From Oscillospiraceae bacterium (GTDB lineage Bacteria > Bacillota > Clostridia > Oscillospirales > UBA929): DNA of 10,758 nt. Location: the NCBI GenBank assembly GCA_009777435.1, contig WRLW01000034.1, positions 1 to 10,758 on the forward strand, in the 5' to 3' direction. The position numbers were made by a program, and so were the translations under genes. Positions 7,572-10,758 of the stretch are shown piece after piece. Below the pieces are notes generated by a model, which did not search any database, was not told the origin of the DNA, and saw only the letters and a list, made by a program, of their open reading frames with translations. The first letter of the stretch is position 1. The number at the start of each line of letters is the position of its first letter.

Positions 7572-7821
7572 ACGGACAAAACATCCGCGGTGCCACCCTG
7601 CTTCACGATTGCTCGCGCGCTCATCGGAGTACGGTCATACTCCCGGCAACTTACGTATGCCCCCACGTCATGGAATACTCGGCAGCCGCCGGGTACAAGC
7701 CCCGCGCGCCTTTGACCATGCCCTCAACGGCCCATTTGACAGTCCGCGTTTCCTGCCCGGCTCTCAGCTCCCCGGGCTCTCTGTATGGCGCGTGACCGCC
7801 GTTACTCCCGTCTCAACGGTT
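7536..7821 (-). promoter_or_regulatory. Tryptophan T-box riboswitch (leader of the trp operon)
   Basis: The leader RNA has the hallmark T-box sequence AGGGTGGCACCGCGG (7599-7585). Upstream, Stem I can be traced: a lower helix GACGG/CCGTT, a specifier loop with GAGTA on its 5' side, and the codon TGG (7734-7732) on its 3' side. The apical hairpin GCCCGG/CCGGGC (7777-7755) carries the purine-rich loop GGAGCTGAGAG. A separate hairpin, GGAGTA with TACTCC, is the likely Stem III. TGG specifies tryptophan, so uncharged tRNA-Trp should favour the antiterminator and let transcription enter trpB. The intrinsic terminator at 7571-7536 is the alternative fold. The specifier agrees with the genes controlled. 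Confidence 0.95.
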
Positions 7822-7827
7822 TAGCAC

Positions 7828-7857
7828 AGTATACGGCAGACCGCGCCGCTTTGTCAA
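7828..7857 (-). promoter_or_regulatory. Promoter of the trp operon
   Basis: TTGACA (7857-7852) and TATACT (7833-7828) are spaced by 18 bases on the minus strand, placing the start near 7821, right before Stem I of the T-box. It diverges from the tRNA-Val promoter, with about 40 bases between the two -35 boxes. No operator-like repeat is evident, so control is probably by attenuation alone. Confidence 0.85.
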
Positions 7858-7897
7858 GCGTTTTTTTAAGCTTGGGCGGACATTCAATATTATGGGC

Positions 7898-7925
7898 TTG
7901 ACAAACGAAAGATTTTTGCTATACT
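7898..7925 (+). promoter_or_regulatory. Promoter of tRNA-Val
   Basis: TTGACA (7898-7903) and TATACT (7920-7925) with a 16-base spacer lie about 25 bases before the tRNA 5' end, as expected for a single stable-RNA gene. GC-rich sequence (CGCGCGCCGCC) follows the expected start point. Confidence 0.8.
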
Positions 7926-7949
7926 GACTATTGTAACGCGCGCCGCCTC

Positions 7950-8025
7950 GGACGATTAGCTCAGCTGGTAGAGCATCCGCTTGACGTGCGGAGGGTCAGC
8001 GGTTCGATCCCGTTATCGTCCACCA
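7950..8025 (+). tRNA. tRNA-Val (anticodon GAC)
   Basis: A complete 76-base cloverleaf. The acceptor stem is GGACGAT (7950-7956) with ATCGTCC (8015-8021), and the D arm contains AGCTCAGCTGGTAGAGC. The anticodon stem is CCGC/GCGG with loop TTGACGT, giving anticodon GAC, and the T arm has GGTTCGATCC. Discriminator A and a genome-encoded CCA end the gene. It stands alone with its own promoter and terminator. It marks the border between the GC-rich trp region and the more AT-rich accessory region to its right. A second copy of its 3' end, which would mark an integrated element, is not seen in the window. Confidence 0.97.
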
Positions 8026-8031
8026 AGAGAA

Positions 8032-8063
8032 AAGCCTGTAGTTTCAACGACTACGGGCTTTTT
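8032..8063 (+). terminator. Intrinsic terminator after tRNA-Val
   Basis: AAGCCTGTAGT pairs with ACTACGGGCTT (11 pairs, one G-T) around the loop TTCAACG, followed by TTT beyond the stem. It begins 7 bases after the CCA end and insulates the tRNA from the toxin-antitoxin genes. Confidence 0.9.
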
Positions 8064-8124
8064 GTTGTGGGCGGCGAATGGTGGTTTATAGGTGGAAAAC
8101 GCGCGAACAAGACAATGGCTGTTA

Positions 8125-8172
8125 TTTACATAATTTTTCGCCCTTGTGTTATGCGCCGGTATGCTGTATAAT
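8125..8172 (+). promoter_or_regulatory. Promoter region of the vapBC-like pair
   Basis: A perfect -10 box TATAAT (8167-8172) is preceded at 17 bases by TTGTGT (8144-8149). It would start transcription near 8179, only about 8 bases before the ATG. A second candidate, TTTACA (8125-8130) with TTATGC (8149-8154), would give a leader of about 25 bases. Which one is used cannot be decided from sequence. Confidence 0.5.
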
Positions 8173-8186
8173 AAATCGAGGAGGCG

Positions 8187-8468
8187 ATGAAAGTGTTAGC
8201 GAGGTATGCAGGAAGAATTATCAATGGCAGACCCGCGTTTTTAGAGCCGATTACACTGCCTGTTACACTGCCTGAAAACACCGATATAACCATAATGGTT
8301 GAATTGCCCGCAGCTTCCCATGCGCAAACACACACAGCCGCCGTTCAATTTTTGGCAGGTGTTGAAAAAATAAATAAAGAGGACTTTACCTCCAAAGACA
8401 AAGAAGCTTTCTCCAAATTTGACAACGGCGAATACAGGCTAAGGCTTGATAGGGTGCTGGACGTATGA
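8187..8468 (+). CDS. Antitoxin of a VapBC-type pair (AF2212/DUF104-like N-terminus)
   Basis: A 93-residue protein whose stop overlaps the start of the PIN toxin gene by 4 bases (ATGA), the typical antitoxin-first order. The N-terminus (LARYAGRIINGRPAFLEPI followed by LPENTDITIMVEL) resembles the small beta-rich DNA-binding fold of AF2212/DUF104-like antitoxins. The rest is charged (KINKEDFTSKDKEAFSKF, about 61-78) and probably wraps the toxin. It should neutralise the toxin and repress its own promoter. A perfect 12-base tandem duplication at 8251-8274 gives the doubled TLPVTLPE. GAGGAGG (8178-8184) supports the ATG at 8187, though a GTG at 8193 has better spacing to it. Base composition is more AT-rich than the trp genes. 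Confidence 0.75.
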   Translation: MKVLARYAGRIINGRPAFLEPITLPVTLPENTDITIMVELPAASHAQTHTAAVQFLAGVEKINKEDFTSKDKEAFSKFDNGEYRLRLDRVLDV

Positions 8469-8881
8469 CTTACGCGCTCGACAGCAACACCATCTCGTAT
8501 CTTCTTAGAGATGAGGGCGGTGTGAGAAAGCTTTTCCAGCAAGAAATCATTGAGGCCAATAATTCATACGCCATACCGTCCATGTCCGTTTTTGAGGTGA
8601 AGCGCTGGCTGCTCGATAATCCTACTAAAATCACCCGCGCTTATATCGCGGAATTCAACGTATTATTTGAACCTGTAAAGGATAAGGCGGAATTGTCCCT
8701 TGCTGTTTGGGAAAAAGCCACCGAGATTTATATTGCTCTCAAGCAAAAAGGTCAGCTCATTGGCGATATAGACATACTGATAGCGGCCTACTGCCTGATA
8801 AACGGCTACACATTGGTTACACGCAACAAAAAAGACTTTGAGCGCATTGACAGCTTGAAATTTGTAACCTGGTTTGAGTAA
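8465..8881 (+). CDS. vapC: PIN-domain toxin (VapC-type ribonuclease)
   Basis: A 138-residue single PIN domain, the expected size for VapC. The acidic metal-binding residues are present: D6 in YALDSNTISYLL, E44 in SVFEVKRWLL, D101/D103 in GDIDILIAAYC, and N121/D124 in VTRNKKDFERI. It is predicted to be an Mg2+-dependent endoribonuclease acting on tRNA, rRNA or mRNA when its antitoxin is degraded. The target cannot be told from sequence. The ATG at 8465 overlaps the antitoxin gene by 4 bases, so synthesis is coupled and toxin cannot be made without antitoxin translation. No terminator is evident after the stop; a palindromic repeat follows about 90 bases later. Confidence 0.92.
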   Translation: MTYALDSNTISYLLRDEGGVRKLFQQEIIEANNSYAIPSMSVFEVKRWLLDNPTKITRAYIAEFNVLFEPVKDKAELSLAVWEKATEIYIALKQKGQLIGDIDILIAAYCLINGYTLVTRNKKDFERIDSLKFVTWFE

Positions 8882-8969
8882 AATTTGGTGTCCCCATTGG
8901 TATCCCCATTCCCCCTTATTTTCCGGCAAAGACGGAAAGCAAACCGCCGCCCCCCGCCGCGCGTGGCAG

Positions 8970-9027
8970 AATAAACCGCGGACGCACAATGTGCGTCCCT
9001 ACAGGCTGCAGAATTTCGCTGTGCCGG
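8970..9027 (+). repeat. Palindromic dispersed repeat, copy 1 (full)
   Basis: A 58-base unit, 55 of 58 identical to copy 3 at 10662-10719. Its core GGACGCACAATGTGCGTCC (8980-8998) is a perfect palindrome around one central base. The 3' flank (CTACAGGCTGCAGAATTTCG and a few more bases) is shared with copy 3 but not with copy 2. It lies behind the vapC toxin gene. Confidence 0.85.
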
Positions 9028-9070
9028 TGTGGGCTTCCTGTTTTATCGCTCCTTGCTTTTCTTCACGCTT

Positions 9071-9121
9071 AAAAATATTTTTCATTTGTGGGCTGTCAGC
9101 CCACCACTTATAAAAATATTT
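9071..9121. repeat. Long imperfect inverted repeat
   Basis: Outer arms AAATATTTTT (9073-9082) and AAAAATATTT (9112-9121) are exact complements. The centre GTGGGCTG-T-CAGCCCAC (9088-9104) is a perfect palindrome around one base, the same design as the GGACGCAC repeat. The two arm pairs are joined by unpaired CATTT and CACTTAT. It could be a bidirectional terminator-like hairpin, because T-runs flank the stem on both strands, or a relic of a small mobile repeat. Confidence 0.6.
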
Positions 9122-9142
9122 GCGGTATGATGGCTATGCGCG

Positions 9143-9222
9143 GGTATTTTCAGTCGCTAAAAACGACATACCACAAGCACTTCGGGGCGACATACCGAAG
9201 CGAGAAGCCCGCGAAAAGCGGG
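9143..9222 (+). other. Putative structured RNA leader upstream of the small membrane protein gene
   Basis: Three hairpins follow one another. GGTAT/ATACC enclose GTCG/CGAC (9143-9172), CTTCGG pairs with CCGAAG (9180-9200), and CCCGC-GAAAA-GCGGG spans 9208-9222. The nonamer CGACATACC occurs twice, at 9164-9172 and 9188-9196, so alternative pairings with GGTAT(G) at 9124-9129 or 9143-9147 are possible. The ribosome binding site follows at 9235. It matches no riboswitch class I recognise. Confidence 0.35.
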
Positions 9223-9247
9223 GAAAATATTTTTGGAGGGAAACAAA

Positions 9248-9466
9248 ATGCAAGATTTTTTAATGGCAATTATAATGATCGGCGTGGTGTTGCTCATAAT
9301 TGGGTCGTTTATTATTCCAAGGCAAAGAATATATCGTCAGTCCGGGCGTGCTGTTCCAGAAAACAAGGAAGAAAAAATACGTTCAAAAGTCGGTTTTATT
9401 ATAGTTGGCTCAGGTCTTTTATTAGTTATTGCCGGAGGAGTAATTTCGTCTAAACTTGGTTGGTAA
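9248..9466 (+). CDS. Small two-helix membrane protein, function unknown
   Basis: A 72-residue protein, not recognised. Two hydrophobic helices are clear: about residues 4-23 (FLMAIIMIGVVLLIIGSFII) and 48-66 (VGFIIVGSGLLLVIAGGVI). They are joined by a strongly basic loop (PRQRIYRQSGRAVPENKEEK to about 47). By the positive-inside rule the loop should be cytosolic and both termini outside. The ATG at 9248 has an ideal GGAGGG ribosome binding site at 9235-9240 with 7-base spacing; the in-frame TTG at 9233 overlaps that site and is unlikely to be the start. The helices show glycine-rich packing but no catalytic residue. It follows an unusually structured leader. It may be a small stress or accessory membrane protein; there is no basis for a function. 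Confidence 0.65.
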   Translation: MQDFLMAIIMIGVVLLIIGSFIIPRQRIYRQSGRAVPENKEEKIRSKVGFIIVGSGLLLVIAGGVISSKLGW

Positions 9467-9699
9467 TATTGCCTCTGATATGCAAGATTATCCACCTTGA
9501 TAAAAGCGCAAATTAAGATTCAGCATTTTTCCTCTCTTCCCCTGTGGGCATATATTTTCAAACCAACGAGCGGCGGCTCGGTAAAGCGGGAAAGACGAAA
9601 CATAACAGCAAAGAAATGCTCTTTTGCAAATCTATCTATTCGGAAATAGAGGCGTCGAATACCAGCGTGAGCAACAACACGGGAGCAAGCGGTAGCGAC

Positions 9700-9719
9700 A
9701 AAGCCCAAAAAGGCTTTTT
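9700..9719 (+). terminator. Short possible intrinsic terminator
   Basis: AAAGCC (9700-9705) pairs with GGCTTT (9712-9717) around CAAAAA, followed by TT. The stem is only six pairs, so termination would be weak. It is the only candidate terminator between the small membrane protein gene and the acetyltransferase gene. Confidence 0.35.
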
Positions 9720-9765
9720 CAAAAGGCTGTTTTCCAAATAAACACTTATAATTCGGGGGGTATTG

Positions 9766-9791
9766 AAACCGCGGACGCACAATGTGCGTCC
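9766..9791 (+). repeat. Palindromic dispersed repeat, copy 2 (core only)
   Basis: These 26 bases are identical to 8973-8998 of copy 1, including the palindrome core at 9773-9791. Similarity stops right after the core (CGCAGATT instead of CTACAGG), so this is a truncated or minimal member. It lies about 60 bases before the promoter of the acetyltransferase gene. Confidence 0.8.
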
Positions 9792-9849
9792 GCAGATTGC
9801 ATAAACAGACCGCTATTGTTTATCATTAGTGGATTTTGGCGATGGGGTA

Positions 9850-9858
9850 TGGTATACT
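9850..9858 (+). promoter_or_regulatory. Extended -10 promoter of the acetyltransferase gene
   Basis: TGGTATACT is an extended -10 element (TG-n-TATACT). No good -35 hexamer sits 16-18 bases upstream, which extended -10 promoters tolerate. Transcription would start near 9865, with a leader of about 20 bases containing AGGGA before the ATG at 9884. Confidence 0.6.
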
Positions 9859-9883
9859 GGCATAAAAGTGAGGGACGAAAAGT

Positions 9884-10633
9884 ATGGCTATTTCAATAAC
9901 GCATGAAGATCTGGAAAAAGGCTTCATGCGATTAGGCATTAAATCTGGAATGATGTTGGAGGTACATTGCTCTCTCAGCAGTTTTGGTCACGTTGAGGGC
10001 GGAGCGGCAGCGGTGATAGGCGCGCTAAAAAATGCTGTCGGAATAAATGGGGCTATTGTTATGCCGTCTTTTAAGGATTCGCCTGATTTACCTCTTAATG
10101 AAACTGATAAAAGCTTGGGGCTAACATTAAAAATCAAACTTTTGAAAGGCGATGAAGAGAGATCCGGTATGGGCATTGTTTCCGACACATTTAGAAAAAT
10201 GCCGGATGTTGTTACAGGTGCAGGGCAATTCCGTGTTTCCGCATGGGGTAAAGACGCTGAAAAACACGCCGCAAATTGGTTTAATTATTTGATAAATTCC
10301 GGCGGATATGCCTTATTGTTAGGCGTAGATATTTATAAAATGTCCTCCATGCACTATGTTGAGAGCAGTTTGCCGAACGAAATAAAAAACTTGTTCAAGC
10401 CATCGGAAGAAGCACGAAAAATATATCCCGAGTCGGAGTGGTTTATTGAAGCGTGGGTTCCATCGGCAAAGCCTTGGTACACCATTCAAGAAAGAGCATA
10501 TGAAAAGGGATACATTACTGATACTATAATAGGAAACAGCAAATGTATGTTGGTAGATGTGCAGCCTGTGATTGAACTATACAGGCAGGCATTGCAAGCC
10601 AACCCATTTGAATTATATGGTTTGAAATCGTAA
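9884..10633 (+). CDS. AAC(3)-family N-acetyltransferase (Antibiotic_NAT, PF02522-like)
   Basis: A 249-residue cytosolic protein with the layout of the aminoglycoside 3-N-acetyltransferase family (acetyl-CoA dependent; relatives include YokD-type proteins of unknown substrate). Visible signatures are LEVHCSLSSFGHVEGGAAAV (25-44), GAIVMPSF (56-63), MGIVSDTFRKMPDVV (96-110), LLGVDIYKMSSMHYVE (145-160) and a C-terminal IGNSKCMLVDVQPVIELY (216-233). Where many members have a His-Pro-x-x-Ser stretch before (A)AxG, this one reads AGQFRVSAWG (113-122), so it may belong to a divergent subgroup, and drug resistance should not be assumed. The ATG at 9884 has AGGGA about 10 bases upstream. The gene is visibly AT-richer than the trp operon and is bracketed by palindromic repeats at 9766 and 10662, which suggests acquisition. 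The substrate is unknown. Confidence 0.85.
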   Translation: MAISITHEDLEKGFMRLGIKSGMMLEVHCSLSSFGHVEGGAAAVIGALKNAVGINGAIVMPSFKDSPDLPLNETDKSLGLTLKIKLLKGDEERSGMGIVSDTFRKMPDVVTGAGQFRVSAWGKDAEKHAANWFNYLINSGGYALLLGVDIYKMSSMHYVESSLPNEIKNLFKPSEEARKIYPESEWFIEAWVPSAKPWYTIQERAYEKGYITDTIIGNSKCMLVDVQPVIELYRQALQANPFELYGLKS

Positions 10634-10661
10634 TTACGCGGAGGGCTTGAGCGGCAGCCCA

Positions 10662-10758
10662 AATAAACGGCGGACGCACACTGTGCGTCCCTACAGGCTG
10701 CGGAATTTCGCTGTGCCGGGGCGGTGCTGTGCGGCGTAGGGACGCGCATTGCGCGTCC
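10662..10758 (+). repeat. Palindromic dispersed repeat, copy 3, with a second palindrome (truncated by window end)
   Basis: The first 58 bases (10662-10719) match copy 1 at 55 positions; the core is GGACGCACACTGTGCGTCC (10672-10690). About 50 bases after the core a related palindrome, GGACGCGCATTGCGCGTCC (10740-10758), appears in the opposite orientation, with TAG before GGGACGC mirroring the CTA after GCGTCC. The unit thus looks like a small element with palindromic ends in inverted orientation, a MITE-like layout. It starts about 30 bases after the acetyltransferase stop. The element may continue beyond the window. Confidence 0.75.

Larger units (their letters stand above)
8882..9247. other. 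Non-coding interval between vapC and the small membrane protein gene
   Basis: I see no convincing gene in these 366 bases. They hold a 12-base near-tandem repeat (GGTGTCCCCATT then GGTATCCCCATT, 8887-8910), one full copy of the palindromic repeat (8970-9027), a long imperfect inverted repeat with a GTGGGCTG/CAGCCCAC core (9071-9121), and three consecutive small hairpins (9143-9222) that lead into the ribosome binding site at 9235. Short open frames on either strand here lack ribosome binding sites and recognisable protein features. Confidence 0.6.
9467..9883. other. Interval between the small membrane protein and the acetyltransferase gene
   Basis: No convincing gene is seen in these 417 bases. 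A GTG-started frame (9544-9741, 65 codons, ending KGFFKRLFSK) lacks a ribosome binding site and homology I recognise. It may be a decayed gene end or chance; the antisense frame at 9520-9780 is no better. A short stem AAAGCC/GGCTTT with a T-run (9700-9719) could end transcription. Palindrome copy 2 lies at 9766-9791, followed by the promoter of the acetyltransferase. Confidence 0.5.

Noticed and set aside
8000..8025. An attL-type attachment site at the tRNA-Val 3' end
   Set aside because: No second copy of the tRNA 3' end and no integrase gene occur in the window, so it is only mentioned as something to test with more sequence.
8663..8989. A minus-strand 108-codon frame over the end of vapC
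   Set aside because: It is antisense to the conserved PIN-domain motifs and extends into the palindromic repeat, with no start signal.
9520..9780. Minus-strand 86-codon frame and plus-strand 65-codon frame in the gap before the acetyltransferase gene
   Set aside because: Neither has a ribosome binding site or a recognisable domain, and they overlap each other and, in one case, palindrome copy 2. A decayed gene is possible but cannot be supported.
8970..10758. A CRISPR array
   Set aside because: The repeat copies are about 800-900 bases apart, differ in length and enclose whole genes, so there is no regular repeat-spacer pattern and no cas gene.

Overview
The window looks like a piece of chromosome from a GC-rich member of the Bacillota, most likely an uncultured Clostridia lineage. 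The evidence is a tryptophan T-box riboswitch, sigma-A type promoters, strong GGAGG-like ribosome binding sites, frequent TTG/GTG starts and the protein families present. I cannot place it at genus level.

Left part (1-904, minus strand): the N-terminal 246 codons of an O-acetylhomoserine sulfhydrylase (MetY type) run off the window edge. Its promoter is a perfect TTGACA-17-TATAAT, followed by nested inverted repeats that look like an operator.

Centre (905-7860, minus strand): one long operon. Reading downstream from the promoter near 7855 it holds a T-box leader with a TGG (Trp) specifier, trpB, trpA, a DASS/SLC13-type anion permease, trpD, trpC, trpF and a PF04909-type metal-dependent amidohydrolase. 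The genes overlap or nearly touch. Together they can take anthranilate plus PRPP and serine to tryptophan (TrpD, TrpF, TrpC, TrpAB). The anthranilate synthase genes trpE and trpG are absent, and a permease and a hydrolase/decarboxylase sit in the operon instead. The BA-before-DCF order is also not the usual one. This is the most interesting functional arrangement here: a tRNA-Trp-sensing operon that may be fed by imported or recycled anthranilate or a related carboxylate.

Right part (7898-10758, plus strand): a tRNA-Val(GAC) gene with its own promoter and terminator, followed by a visibly more AT-rich accessory segment. It carries a VapBC-type toxin-antitoxin pair, a structured non-coding stretch, a 72-residue two-helix membrane protein, a mostly non-coding interval and an AAC(3)-family acetyltransferase. 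A palindromic repeat family (core GGACGCACAATGTGCGTCC) lies at the boundaries between these modules: after vapC, before the acetyltransferase and after it. A tRNA at the border, the composition shift and the repeats suggest a region of gene turnover, but no integrase or transposase is visible.
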